The notes: generated from the sequence alone by a model not told the origin. A DNA stretch of 64,000 nucleotides from Perca fluviatilis (GCF_010015445.1 NC_053129.1:17692249-17756248), one strand, 5' to 3'. Numbered from the stretch's first letter, positions 1 to 11,571 are shown. Made by a program: numbers and translations.

Positions 1-12
1 CTTGTTCATTTG

Positions 13-374
13 TTACTCTGTCAGCAGAATTATGTACTTTCCTGATTTTGAATCCTGGTGGAAGGGTGTAGCATGGGCCAAGGAAAAGCCCCTTACATTT
101 TGGAGCAGATTCAAATCACGGGACAGATACACAAATTCATTTTCACTTTTGTTAACATTGCGAGAAAGGGCATTTGGCCTTTGGTGGAGGTCTGCGCACT
201 CCAACAGTCCTTCTAGATTTTTGGGCGTTGTTGGCAGCATATTAGTTTGTATTTCTAGTGCTCTCATGTAGTTAGCTTCTGTACATCACACAGTTTGTCT
301 TTAGATAAGTTTGCATTAAGTCATTTAAAGTTTTTTGACTTACCAGGGCTGAAGGTGCCACTGCTGGCAAACAT
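13..374 (-). CDS. Candidate small two-exon gene, unidentified 98-aa protein
   Basis: I do not recognise this protein. On the minus strand an ATG at 374-372 opens a 31-nt coding stretch (MFASSGTFSP) ending at a consensus donor (CCTG then GTAAGT, exon end 344). A 65-bp intron follows, with an acceptor TACAG at 279-283, and the second exon (278-13) continues in frame to TAA at 13-15 (C-terminus IILLTE). Joined length is 297 nt, 98 aa. The second exon alone is open from residue M to stop for 84 codons. The upstream sequence looks like a housekeeping promoter. Weak points are a short intron, a poor polypyrimidine tract and no recognised homologue. A transposon-derived reading frame is the main alternative. 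A 3-codon uORF (ATG at about 386) precedes the start. Confidence 0.4.
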
Positions 375-445
375 TTAGTCAGACATGAGCAAAAGATGGC
401 TGCCTAAGCAGAGCTCATAAATACAGGAAGTGGCCAATCAGAATG
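375..445 (-). promoter_or_regulatory. Candidate TATA-less promoter of the 98-aa gene
   Basis: Three classic proximal-promoter motifs sit within 50 bp just upstream of the candidate start codon: a YY1-type AAGATGGCTGCC at 393-404, an ETS core CAGGAAGT at 424-431, and CCAAT at 434-438. The cluster and spacing suggest a housekeeping-type promoter. Its direction is inferred from the small gene next to it. Confidence 0.35.
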
Positions 446-693
446 TACCAAGTGCCCCCCACATCATGGGGGTGATTTTGATTTTGATTGATTGATTAAT
501 TGCAAAGGTATTATACTGATAGAAAAAAATGTCCTGTTTTGTTTTATTTATAGTTTGGGTGGTAGTGTTTGTCTTTCTGTTACTCTTTTGTATCAAAAAT
601 GGTCTGATCATCCATTATTTGTGTTCAGTACTTTTGGTAAATACAAATTTTAAAAATGCACCTATGACTCCTCGTACTTTTCAGCCCGATCTC

Positions 694-1403
694 TTAACTT
701 GACCTGCAATTTCTGGACTTTATATGACCACCCTCCACCCAAGGTACAATACAGCAATAAAACTTATTCTTGGTTGTGGCCCCCAAGGCGCTGCTCCAGA
801 AGGTTGGAGATCTCATCCTGGATGTTGACGGGTGCGCCTTCTGCCCATCCTCTGAGGTCCGCAACCTTGATGTAATCCTGGACTCCACAATCTCTTTCCA
901 TACTCACATCAAATCCATCACCAAATCCATCTTTTTTTTATCTCAAAAACATCTCCAGACTCCGGCCATCACTCTCTGACTCTGTGGCAAAAACCCTATG
1001 TCCAAAACTCTTCACTGGCTCCCAATTAAGTCCCTCATCAAATATAAAATCCTCCTTCTTACCTACAAATCCCTCCATGCTCTGGCCCCACAGTACCTCT
1101 CCAACCTGCTCCATCCATACACCCCAGCCCGAAACCTGCGGTCCTCAGACACTGGCCTGCTCTCCATTCCCCACACCAGACTCTGTACCTTCGGAGACAG
1201 AGCCTTTAGTGTTGCAGCCCCATCCCTCTGGAACACCCTCCCTGCAGATATGTGAAATGCTACATCCCTGGACATTTAAAAAAAAAAACCTCCTAAAACA
1301 CCACCTGTTTACCACAGTCTACTACAACCTCCTTTAGCTTAGCCCCAGTAATTCTGTAAAGTGTCCTTGGGTTTCTTCAAAGGCCCTATATAAATAAAAG
1401 TTA

Positions 1404-1478
<75 letters not shown>

Positions 1479-1495
1479 CATTATTATTATTATTA
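694..1495 (+). mobile_element. L2-like LINE, 3' end with reverse-transcriptase C-terminal remnant
   Basis: Conceptual translation on the plus strand gives pieces typical of the C-terminal part of fish L2/Maui-type LINE ORF2: NLDVILDSTISFHTHI near 860-910, then after a deletion and frame change KTLHWLPIKSLIKYKILLLT at about 1001-1060, followed by APQYLSNLLHPYTPARNLRS and FGDRAFSVAAPSLWNTLP up to 1255. The 3' untranslated tail has the usual form (TGTAAAGTGTCC, then CCTATATAAATAAAAG) and ends in a long (ATT)n run at 1404-1495. The copy is 5'-truncated, internally deleted and frameshifted, so it is dead. Confidence 0.85.
1404..1495 (+). repeat. (ATT)n tail of the L2 LINE
   Basis: About 30 near-perfect ATT units, one C interruption near 1480. 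L2-family elements end in short tandem repeats rather than poly(A), so this is the element's own tail, perhaps expanded by slippage. Confidence 0.9.
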
Positions 1496-1929
1496 CCTGT
1501 ACTGTGTACCTGTACCTTCCTGCACTGGAAAAAAACAGCTAACATTATCCAGGCAGCAATCACATTTGCTCCAAACATGTCATTTTTAGGCACCCCTCAA
1601 ACTTCTTTGCCGTGTTCACTGATCCCGGCATAACAAATAGAAACAATGGCCAAAACCACGAAAATAAGAGAATGCTCGTTTAAGTCAGCACAGGCATAAA
1701 TGTTCAAATCCTGCAAACCGCTTACCACACTGATCGCTATCTAGAGTATCTATTCAAGTTAATGTATACCTGTTGATTCAGCAAGACAGATATATAGTAT
1801 TAATCTGTTAACTATCCTGTATGACTCAGCAACATCACTGTAGATGTGAAACAGTAGCTAAATGGAGGCTGATGGCTTAAGGCCTTCATCTCATTAAAGC
1901 AAGTCAAAAGGTAGTGATTCACACACATA
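1496..1929. other. Intergenic, no feature recognised
   Basis: AT-rich unique-looking sequence between two LINE remnants. I see no exon, RNA gene or repeat that I can name. Confidence 0.5.
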
Positions 1930-2300
1930 AGGTCATATGTAGCTTTTTCACACAACTGATGTCATCTTCTCTTTCGCATCCTCGCTGCGTCAAGGAGAGA
2001 TACCGCAGGTCTTTCGTTCCAGCTGCTGTCAGACTCTACAATCAGCACTGCTCCCAGACCACATGGACAAAAAACACACACACACACACCAGGACTGATA
2101 AGCTGTGCAATAAAAATGTGGCTGTGCAATACTGTAAATACATTTTACTTTTTACTATTTATTCTCTTTACTTATATTAATTTATAATATGTTTATCTGT
2201 GTCTTGTACTTTCCCCCCTATCCCTTGCTGCTGCAACAGTGTGAATTTCCCCATTGTGGGACTGATAAAGGATTTTGAATCTTGAATCTTGAATCATTCA
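1930..2300 (+). mobile_element. Rex/CR1-group LINE 3' end
   Basis: The plus strand encodes a fragment (HPRCVKERYRRSFVPAAVRL, then YNQHC) resembling the extreme C-terminus of fish Rex-type LINE ORF2. It is followed by the characteristic tail: GAATTTCCCCATTGTGGGAC, a short spacer to AAAGGATT, and three tandem TTGAATC units ending near 2296. It is a 5'-truncated copy without coding capacity. Confidence 0.7.
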
Positions 2301-2460
2301 AAGAAGTAACTGCATCCTTTACTGAAGCTGCAATTTCCAACAAATGTCCTTAGGAGGCGCTGTGTGTCAGGGCTTTGGGATTTATCTGCAGTGTAGTTCT
2401 TCCTATCGCCTTCATTGACATTTAATGATAATTATAACTAGGGTCACACCGGGGGCAGAT

Positions 2461-2467
2461 GCACACA

Positions 2468-2528
<61 letters not shown>
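2461..2528. repeat. (CA)n microsatellite
   Basis: About 30 CA units with minor interruptions at both ends. Confidence 0.95.
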
Positions 2529-2532
<4 letters not shown>

Positions 2533-2667
2533 ACACACTGCCTGGTTAAAAACATGAAGACATTAGCGGTAACTTGATGCTGAGTGAGTATTGATCTACT
2601 CTCAGGGGGCTTAGAGAGTGAGAGAACACTAGACAGCACTTTATCACAGCACTTGACCATCTAGGCT

Positions 2668-2773
<106 letters not shown>

Positions 2774-2923
2774 TTTGTTTTAGAGGGAGGATGATAAAGA
2801 TTTAACTAAACACTTTTTTGCATAGAGATTTTGTAAAAAACAAGAATAGAAACCTAACCTGTCAAACCTGTCTTTGAAATCCAGTCTCCTTTTGTTCATC
2901 CTCATTCATCCTTCCATCCATCC

Positions 2924-2986
2924 TTCCTCTTCCTTCCTTCCTTCCTTCCTTCCTTCCTTCCTTCCTTCCTTCCTTCCTTCCTTCCT
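2924..2986. repeat. (TTCC)n tetranucleotide microsatellite
   Basis: Roughly 15 TTCC units, a pure pyrimidine tract preceded by degenerate CATCC units. Confidence 0.95.
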
Positions 2987-3085
2987 ACACCATCTCAACC
3001 AATATCCTCCTGTGAGGTCTTGACTGACACATTCAATCTGCATCTATAACATTATAAAGACCAGACTGAGTAGTAATCAGGCCTC

Positions 3086-3091
3086 TGTGTG

Positions 3092-3127
<36 letters not shown>

Positions 3128-3142
3128 TGTGTGTGTGTGTGT
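3086..3142. repeat. (GTGC)n then (GT)n compound microsatellite
   Basis: About nine GTGC units followed by a (GT)n run. Confidence 0.9.
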
Positions 3143-4984
3143 GAGACCAGTAGGGATTTCATGATTATGATTGCTGAGGACACGTGCTGCTCAAATTCTT
3201 CAATGATTGCCTCCAAACGGAACAGAAATGCCAAACAAAACAATAAAGCCTTCGAGAGAGAGAGAGAAATGATAACATCAGACTTGGTCTGTTTCTTGAA
3301 GCTATCCAGACCACAATAACTTGAGCAAAAAGTGACCAAAGGGGACCTGAAAACAGGGAGCAGATGGAAAAACAACCACATAAAAGTGCACACGTGTGTT
3401 TCCATGCATGTGTTCTTGTATCTATACATTACTCTACACTGTACACTGCACTCATTTAGGCTGTACTTGTGGTGCGCTAGTCCCGTATTATAAAATTTTA
3501 TGCTTGTTTTCACCATTCTGTCACATACAGCTTTATCTAGTCATCCATCTATATTTGAAAATCGTTCCTCATCACACACACGCACACACGCAAGCACGCA
3601 CGCACACACACACACACACACTTCTCAGAAGCCAAGCCAAGTCAAACAACATAGGTGCTGGTCCAGACAGACAGTTACTGTATGTTATCTGTGTCAAACC
3701 TTCAGGCCACTGGCACATCTCCCTGTTTATCTCTCTTGTATTCTTTCTGATTGTCTCTTAACTTGATATCTGCTTACTGTTTTGGCTCCAGTTCAGAGCC
3801 ATGTTGTCACTGATCACCAGGAGATGGCCTGCCTTTGATCTCTCCATCATGATTTATTCCTTTTCAGCGTCTTTGTCTCTCACACTTATGATTAATGAGT
3901 AGCACACTCACAAAAAGTACAGTACAAACAAATAGCTTTGTTATGCTTTTTAGTTTAGTTAAACTCTGTTATGTTAAATGTGATTGATTGTCTTTTTAAT
4001 GTTTTGAGACAATAAGTAATTTCCACACGGTTACGAAAACAATCCATAGTGCTTTGAAATTCTTCAGATTAATGTGTTTATTTGATCTGATTAGTAGAAA
4101 AACGGGACTTTCAGTAAAAAAAACAGCTGACGTATTCTACTCAGTGGCTCCTTGGTGCTCTCTGGTCAACATCGAATGATTGATGGTTCAAAGGGGATTT
4201 TGAGAAAGTAAGAAAAAAGTGCAATATGCTGGGTTGGCGTCATTTCTTTGAGCTAAAGTAATGGTTTATACAGGAAGAATGATGATTTGTAGAGAGAAAA
4301 GTAAAAAAAAAAACGGCCATGAAGGGTTTTATTCCAAAATGTGAAATCTGCCAGATCATTGCTCAGTTGCAAGTTAGCACACTTAGGGATCAATTTTAAT
4401 TTGATAACTATGAACCCCATAAACACGCCTATACTTATAAAATAGCGCATTTATGCCAAGCAGCTAAATTCTACATTCTTGAATAACATTTTGGATAAAG
4501 GTATGAAAACAACTCAATTCTAAATGTCAAACCTGAAAAGTACTTTGCCTAATTAAATTTATTGATGAGTAATCACCTAAGCTGACACTCTTTCCCTATT
4601 GACAGACATATAAAGTTAGAAATTTATCTTGGTTAATCGGGAAACAAAATATCCCCTCATTACCACTTTTGAGCAAATGTTGAGTCAGCCAGTGCCTGAT
4701 CTCCAACCTTCATTAGCCCTGAGAAAACTGGGCTCAGAAACTCATTATGTAAAACATGCAGAGGAATACAAATTGAATGAAAGACACAATTTTCTCCTTA
4801 TTTCCTCTTTTCCCTCAGTGTTTTCTTCTCTCAATCCTTTTTTCTCTCTTTTAATTTGGCCCCTCTGTTTGTTTTTCTTCATTCTTTCATTAGTTGTAAA
4901 AACATAGCAGGAATTCCAGCTGTAATACCACTGAGATTCAGTATCAGTGTGGGGATTCTGAGTGTGAGTGTGTCAGCGGCAAAC

Positions 4985-4987
<3 letters not shown>

Positions 4988-5052
<65 letters not shown>
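4988..5052. repeat. (GA)n microsatellite
   Basis: About 32 AG units, a homopurine tract. Confidence 0.95.
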
Positions 5053-5056
<4 letters not shown>

Positions 5057-6326
5057 GTACACTAGAGACAAGAGGCATTGCCTCATAATGATTCATCACT
5101 GTGCTATGTGTGCATGTAGGCAGACGTATCAGCCACACAGGGGCATTATGGGAATACTAAAGATTCCTAATGAAGACAATGGGACTGGCTGAGAGCTGCA
5201 TTTCTGTTTATTAGTTTGGTTATAGCTGGATTATAGCCATGAAAGCCATCTTACTGCAGACACCATCCATCTGTGATGGTGCTAGCATCAGATAACTTTG
5301 ACTATTTCCTTCACTGCATAACAGCTGACATTTACAGACATGCACCAGAGAGATATCTAGAAATGAACTAATACATTTAACTTGATACATTTGGACTGAT
5401 ATTAAAGCATGTACAGGTTAAGTTATTTTCATTTATATAGCCCCAAATCACAAATTCAATCCGTACACCCTCAATCCTTAGACCCTCAGTACAGATAAGG
5501 AAGAACTCCCCAAAACTGGAAAACATCATGAAAACATCATGACAACATCAAGAAAACAGAGCAAAACATATTTATATGATTCAACTCTAAAAGTATACTG
5601 TATATAGTATATCCATATAGTGTATATATAGTATATAGTATAGTATAGTATATTATACTGTATACTGTATATACAGTATATATAGTTAGGGGACTTACAA
5701 GCTCTAGACTAAAATAAGAACAGTCAAAATCAAAACAGCGGAGGCTGAGTAATCCGGACTTTAAGTCCCTATTATGGGGTCAACCTCCAAAAACACTGGA
5801 TCCTACATGTCCAATAATACAACAGCATCTTTTATTAGACCCATTGTGGCTTCTAAATGTCTTTCAAACCCCACCCCTCCAGTTGGTTGACGCAGGCTAA
5901 AGATTAAAGTAAAGCACAAGCTGAGATAACCTGAATAACATCAGGGTTATGTTTGCTAACTTTAGAAAACACTTTTAGAACCACAGGGACATTATACATC
6001 TGTTTTCTATATACTGTACTCCTCATGAAGAGTAAACTGAACTTAATGTGTACAATCAGTGGAATGCCCCTTTAAGGTGGACTATACCAAAAAGAGAACA
6101 GGGAAAGCCTGCGTGATAACTGACAACACTCAGTTTAGCATTTCATTGGTCACTGACATGTGACATGAAAAAGTTACTGAGACAGACCAAGATTTACCCC
6201 ACTATATTGAAATCTGAAAAAACATAAACTAAATATTTTGAAGTAACAAATTAATATTAAAATGTATATGAAAACATGTACAGTAATAAAAAATAGTTGT
6301 TGGCACTCTGCAGTAAAGCGAGATGT
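5053..6326. other. Intergenic, with a fish interspersed-repeat fragment and TATAG-rich block
   Basis: At about 5425-5560 the sequence TTTATATAGCCCCAAATCAC resembles the start of a very common teleost dispersed repeat; this is from memory and not verified. At 5590-5690 there is a low-complexity TATAG/ATATAGT block. The remainder, which includes the TRIM 3' flank, shows nothing else I can name. Confidence 0.4.
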
Positions 6327-6835
6327 TTATCTGGGTTGTCTTATCCTCACTGACAATTCAGCTGGAAGGACTTTTGCATAGTCACGAAAATACGGAAAGA
6401 CCATTTCTGGGAATGTGTATTTGATGGTGTGTACGGGTGTTTTCCTATCGAGGTCGAAAAATGAAAGTATTCCATGGTCATAATCTAGCTGCACTCTGAC
6501 CGTTTGGGGAAATGAATGTATAGGTAGGCCTACAGATTTCACATAATCCTCTGGAGTAAGTTCACGCAGAATGTCAGTGCAACTACACCTGTAGATGGCC
6601 CAGATCTTTTCAGAGGTTTTTGCAGCCACACCAACAGCCCAAAAATCTCCCCCCACCACCACATCCCAGCTGTGTTTTCCGGACCTAAAGCCTTCAGAGC
6701 CAAAAACGTCTGAGTTGTATAGCCTTTCTGGGTTGTTAGGAAGTGCCTGACTCTTGTCGCTCATTGTTGAACGAGTCATGTGTTCTGATATAGTCAACAT
6801 CGAGCTGCCAGTGTTGGGGTCCAGAGTTACAGGAG
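6327..6835 (-). CDS. TRIM coding exon 6: PRY-SPRY (B30.2) domain and stop
   Basis: 509 nt after acceptor CTCTGAAG. PRY begins at TLDPNTGSSMLTISE; GSEGFRSGKHSWDVVVGG is the usual GSEGF and W-[ED]-V signature; DYDHGILSFFDLD is a core SPRY strand. Stop TAA is at 6329-6327. Confidence 0.93.
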
Positions 6836-8919
6836 CTTCAGAGAAAAACAAATAGAAACAAAAGGGAAATGTATTGAGATGGTTTATTAAAGAAGACCTA
6901 ATATGATTTTCTTTATTTTCTGTCATTTTGTATAATGTTACACTGTCAGATGTTCATGTTCCGAGTGCCTTTTTTGCTGGGGATGAGGAGACTCCTGAGA
7001 TCAGCAAACGCTGACCAATCAGAGCATGGCCGTGGGCAGTATGAGAAAGAGAAGTGTTTTTGAACATCAAAACATGTAAACATGTTCGAGTAGAAACACA
7101 AAATACAAGTAGGCCTATGAACCTGAAAATGGTATATAATAGGTCTCCTTTAAAGTAAAGGTAAAAGTTGTACTGAAGGCATTACAGTGTATTCATAGAA
7201 CAACCTGGTTATGTTTTTGTGATAAGGTTCATCAATTACCTGTACTGTACATGCCAGTGCAGATTAAAATGTTAACATATGGTGAGGCAGAAGCACTTTG
7301 CTTACTGTATTGGATTATGTTCTTCATCTTCTTCCAGACTGTGAACTGCAGGTTCCCCAGGTGTTTGGCCTCATCGATCAGGGCTTCTGATGGAGTCTCT
7401 GGGTTTGGCAGGTTGCATTGAGATCTAAAGGAATATTATGCAGCCATAGACTACAAGTCAAATATTTTTTAAATACCCCAAATTAGTAGAATTTGTGTTT
7501 GGTGCAAAGCCTTAAAGTTATAATCCTTTAAGATTTTTATCAAATCCAACCCATTTTTCTCTATTAGTGAAAGCTGGTATTTATTTTTCTCTAGACGTAT
7601 TTACACTCATTAGTATCGACTCTAGTAATTCCACTTTTCCAAATTTGTGTTAACTTCCCCACCTTAGATCAAGCTCCCTCTCCTCTAAACTTTTGAATGG
7701 GATGCATCCAGGACTCTCCCCCCGCCCCACGGTGAATGATACCGTCCCAAACTACCATCAGCCCTGACCATCATTCAGCTGTGATTTGATAGGTGTACAG
7801 TATGCGACTTACCGCACCATAGTGTCTTTGACATTCTGTCAAATAAAGAGAAAACGGGCTAGTAAATCAACACCTATAATTATTTAACATTTTCAATATT
7901 AATTATTAGTTATAAATTAACATAGGTAATCACTGAGTACCAGCATGAATGAGAAGTCCTCAGCCTTCATCTCCCTCTCTATGGTTTGGATTTTGTCTGT
8001 GAGCGAGGAGATCTCTGTGGTCAAATTAACCATCCTGATGTTCATTGCTTCACTCTTGAGCGTGGCCTCGTTTCTCACTGCATCGATCCTCGCAGCCTCC
8101 TCTGCTCGCAGGAACTGGTAAAGCTTCTGAAACTCCTCTTTGATTGTCTTCTCCGTTTGCTGAGCCTGGAGCTGAGGAGAAAACACCTTTGTGATGGAAA
8201 TCGACGACACATGTTGCTTTCTGCCTCTATAACCATAACAGTATGTCTGTGACTTACCTTAATGTGGCTTGCCATTTTATCACAGGTGAGTTTTTGTGCT
8301 TTAAATGACCCCAGTTTGGTTTTTAAATGCAACACCTTAAGCTTCAGTTTAGCCTGCAAATAAAGCTGCATGTTAAATACATAGCAAACAGGGGATTATT
8401 TACACAACACCTACATTTGCCTGTATGAGCAACATGAAGAATTATTTCTAAAATTATTTTAACTGCCAAAAGCAAAATCTCTCTCAGTTGTTTTCATTAA
8501 AATATATATTTTCTTACCCTACAGGGTTCTGCCGCTTCGTTGATGGGGGCGCAGTTGTGTTTCTTATGTTTTTGTGCATCCCTACAAATCACACAGATGA
8601 GCTGTTGATCATCCTGACAGAAGAGCTTGAGTTTTTCACTGTGCAGACTGCAGATCTCCTTAGATTTAGCTCTCTGACTTTTCTTCTCTTGTCTCAAAGT
8701 GTCAGACAGGTTTCTCAGTGCCAGATTACGTGGAGGCTGAGCCATTGGAAATATTTCCTTACAGACCGGGCATGTCTGGAGTCCGCTCTGTCTCCACCAC
8801 TCCTGAAGACAGTGTTTACAGAAGCTGTGACCGCACAACAAGACGAGAGGATCCTTAAAAATATCACAGCACACAGGGCAGGTGCAATCCACCTCAGACG
8901 GTGAGACGTTGGCTGCCAT
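6327..8919 (-). CDS. TRIM-family E3 ubiquitin ligase (RING, B-box 2, coiled coil, PRY-SPRY)
   Basis: Complete minus-strand gene with six coding exons: 8919-8518, 8353-8258, 8171-7941, 7835-7813, 7424-7306 and 6835-6327. All borders are GT-AG and the joined CDS is 1380 nt, 459 aa. Residues 14-53 form a C3HC4 RING (C14, C17, C29, H31, C34, C37, C50, C53). A B-box 2 has C90, H93, C101, D104, C109, C112, H118 and H121. A coiled coil covers about 135-245 and a PRY-SPRY (B30.2) domain about 292-459. The 96/231/23-nt internal exons are the classic TRIM exon sizes. By family knowledge it is a cytosolic or nuclear E3 ligase whose B30.2 domain recognises substrates, probably in innate immunity. RING wording is closest to fish 'zinc-binding protein A33/TRIM35-like' genes. 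Orthology is not resolved. All zinc ligands are present, so the gene looks functional. Confidence 0.93.
7306..7424 (-). CDS. TRIM coding exon 5: linker before B30.2
   Basis: 119 nt, residues 251-290 plus one base (SQCNLPNPET up to KNIIQY). It contains the conserved ALIDEAKHLGNLQF block typical of the segment before PRY. Acceptor TTCCTTTAG, donor GTAAGC. Confidence 0.9.
7813..7835 (-). CDS. TRIM coding exon 4: 23-nt micro-exon
   Basis: Encodes NVKDTMV plus two bases of an Arg codon. Acceptor TTTGACAG, donor GTAAGT. A 23-nt exon at this place is a hallmark of this TRIM group and is easily missed by gene finders. Confidence 0.85.
7941..8171 (-). CDS. TRIM coding exon 3: main coiled coil
   Basis: 231 nt, phase 0 to 0, residues 167-243. 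Acceptor TCTCCTCAG; donor GTACTC is weaker than consensus. Heptad-rich, charged helix (EEFQKLYQFLRAEEAARI and following), the dimerisation region of TRIM proteins. Confidence 0.9.
8258..8353 (-). CDS. TRIM coding exon 2: first coiled-coil segment
   Basis: 96 nt, phase 0 to 0, residues 135-166 (begins AKLKLKVLHL, ends MASHIK). Acceptor TTTGCAG, donor GTAAGT. The 96-nt length is diagnostic of TRIM genes. Confidence 0.9.
8518..8919 (-). CDS. TRIM coding exon 1: RING finger and B-box 2
   Basis: Encodes residues 1-134 in 402 nt and ends in phase 0 at AGG before GTAAGA. The start ATG (8919-8917) is the first in frame and the protein opens MAANVSPSEVDCTCPVC. RING and B-box ligands are all intact. 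Confidence 0.93.
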
Positions 8920-8936
8920 TCTGATCGGACAGCTAA

Positions 8937-8953
8937 CTTACTTTCACTTTCAC
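8937..8953 (-). promoter_or_regulatory. ISRE / IRF-binding element upstream of the TRIM gene
   Basis: The plus strand reads TTACTTTCACTTTCAC. On the gene's strand this gives GTGAAAGTGAAAGTAA, a textbook tandem GAAA array (GAAANNGAAA) as bound by IRFs and ISGF3. It lies 23 bp from the start codon, so it is in the promoter or 5' UTR. Many fish TRIM genes are interferon- or virus-induced; inducibility here is inferred. Confidence 0.6.
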
Positions 8954-8959
8954 AGATTC

Positions 8960-10790
8960 ACTCGTATTTGCTCAGCCAGAGCTCAGGTTCAGTACTTTTA
9001 GTTCCAGGAGCTTTTAATAAACATACCTAAATCCCCTGTTACATCAACAAAAGCCCTATTTGCTGGATTGTCTTAGTTTATTTTGATTTCTAATACATTC
9101 CCGCGAAGCAGTTTTAGGTGCTGACTTCTCGTCACTTCTTCCTGTTTTCTGTATAACAAGGGAGGAGTCTCTGCAGTTGTGTCCTGCCCTGTGCAAACAG
9201 AAATACATTAATCTGGTTTAGCCAAAGAATAAGGAAAGACATTAACCTGTTTATCCGATTGGTTTCTATTTCACAAAATGGCGAACCTACTGTAGATCAT
9301 ACAACATGTACACCTCACTATTGTAAGGGAAGAGTAACATTAAGATACCAAGTGCCAACACAAATCGAGTAGTGGAAAATAACTAAGTACATTTACTCAA
9401 GTTCAATTATAAAGGAATATGTAGCTACTTTACTTGACTGTGTTAAAAACGAGATCTGCAATTAGGAACAATCCACCTTAAATCACCAACACACTTTCAC
9501 AATATACCTTGATTGGTGATTTCTGTAAGTACTATGATAATAGTTTTAAGGATCAACTAACATCGTAGGCCTATATGATTTACCATTACTAGAGATTTCC
9601 AGTCCAGGGACCATTGATTTTAGGTGAAAGAAGAACTTTAACTTCACAAAACATGTGAGATCTAGTGTTGAAAGTTTTCCAGTGATTATAGAATTATTAC
9701 TTCCCAGAAATATGTCACTGTTTTCCCAGGATTCCACCTGTTGATTGCCACTAATCGGCCCTATAGCTCATCTGTTCTGCATATATGAAAAGCAGCATGG
9801 TTTACATTTACAGTTTCCTTCTGCTCCTCTGTTATCTAAACATATGTTTTGCCACACAGCTTTATTGTTAACTGCCATTTTAGCATGATACATTTTTTTT
9901 TAGAATAAATCATTGCAGGTGAAAAGTTCATCCAGTTTACTGCAATCACAGCAATCATGGTTGTACTATATCTACGACAGTTGCCTGGTTGTGGCAATGA
10001 GGTATGGAGATGGTGTTTTCTTCAGAATATACATAGTCAGCAGTTTATGAACACACTTGCTAAAAAGAAAATAGGATCAAGCTGGTATTTATCTAAGAAA
10101 ATGGGACCAAATTTTGGAAAGAATTCCTGCGAAATATCTACGAGGATCTCAATTCCTGGTATTCAACCTTTATGATATCTCATCAATGGTGAGAGTGGAT
10201 GGGGGCAGTAACGTCAACTATCCTGCAGGAGCAGATGGGAAAATTCCTATATACACATATAATAACACAAAATGCATATAACCTTATTACTCTAATGCAC
10301 ACACATTCACATTAAAGCACACACATGCGCTACACACGTCCCAGCAGTGAAAATCACAAGTGATTTGCCCCTTGACCGCTGCAGCAATAGCTATCAAAGG
10401 CTAACTATTTTAACATGACAGCACACACCCCACCATTTGGCCAGCTGGTGTGGTATACTCTTTACCTTCTCTCTCTTTTTCCTTTCCTCACACAAACTTG
10501 AAAGGAGAAAACCTAATCAATCTTTCTGGCAGTGTTCAGACTGTGTTCTCTCCTTTTCAGTCTCCTCTAACAGCACAACATAAGAGGTAAGAAGGTGAGA
10601 GGAAACAAAAAAACAATTTAAATATCTTTTTTGTTTTGGGCTGCTCCAATTATGTGACAGATCAAGATAAAAGCTTAATTGTAGTATAATATGTTTATTG
10701 TGTCTGCACCAAAATTTAGCCTCAGTCATTTTTGGTTCAGTGTGGTTTGATAAGGTTTGTGTGTCGGTGTGTAAAAACCTCAGTATTGAG
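8960..10790. other. Intergenic between TRIM and eya4, with a short MITE fragment
   Basis: At about 9365-9440 the sequence GTAGTGGAAAATAACTAAGT resembles the end of the MITE at 10815-11186. Otherwise AT-rich unique sequence with no exon or RNA gene that I can support. Confidence 0.45.
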
Positions 10791-10814
10791 GTTGTCTATC
10801 AAACTGATAGTCTA

Positions 10815-11186
10815 TAGTGGTGGAGGAAGTACTCAGACCTGCAAATGTTACTTAAGGATATTGTATAATCAGTGAAATGCCCTTATTAAGTAAAAATACA
10901 TTAATGCTCACATTTGTGAAGCTGGAAACAATTAAATAGATTACCAATATTTGCCAATACATTTTTTGTCAATTGATTAATTGGCTAAGGGTTTCAACTG
11001 TACTTTTCATATGTTTTGTGTGCAAAATCTTAATTTGTAAAGTAACTAAAGTTTTTATTTTTATTTTTGGGTAGTAGAGTAATATAGGTATAAAGTGGCA
11101 TAATATTAAAATAATTATGTAAAGGACAAGTACCTTAAATTTGTATTTGTACTTGAGTAAATCTACTTAGTTACATTTCACCACTA
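10815..11186. mobile_element. hAT-like MITE remnant
   Basis: The left end TAGTGGTGGAGGAAGTACTC and right end (reverse complement TAGTGGTGAAATGTAACTAA) share the first eight bases, TAGTGGTG. A shared inner motif concerns extending and stopping of TACTTGAGTAAAT. From memory this is a very abundant teleost non-autonomous hAT-like family. I found no clean 8-bp target duplication, so the exact ends are uncertain. No coding capacity. Confidence 0.5.
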
Positions 11187-11527
11187 CGAGCTCAGCAACA
11201 TAACTTCAAGCTCATGTCACTTCACAGACTTTCCCCACTTACCTCTCCTACACTCGTGTGATTATTAGGGCTGGGGATAGTGGTGTGGGGGTGGATTCAT
11301 GTGAGTCTGTTCCTATACTTAAATATTATGTCCATAACCATAAAACATTCAATCCACATAAAGCCAAATGTTCTGGATCTGGCCACAGTAGCCTCCCCAG
11401 GGTGGTGCAGTAAAACCGCCCTGAGCCGCCATTAGGTGGGAGCTGGAAGAAATACGGGACAGAGGCTGGGACCGAATGAGAGCCAGAGCACAGCTGATGG
11501 TAAACTAATTTTGTTGACCTGATATAC

Positions 11528-11538
11528 CCCCCCCCCCC

Positions 11539-11571
<33 letters not shown>
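11528..11571. repeat. poly-C plus (CA)n microsatellite
   Basis: Ten Cs followed by about 15 CA units. Confidence 0.9.

Noticed and set aside
3086..3142. Regular tandem repeats that might suggest a CRISPR-like array
   Set aside because: Units are 2-4 bp with no spacers; the genome is a vertebrate one.
4944..5138. Ser-Leu or Arg-Glu repeat open frames
   Set aside because: Products of the (GA)n/(TC)n repeat.
10807..11194. 8-bp target duplication around the MITE at 10815-11186
   Set aside because: Flanking octamers do not match (GTCTATA-like on the left, CGAGCTCA on the right), so the insertion boundaries stay uncertain.
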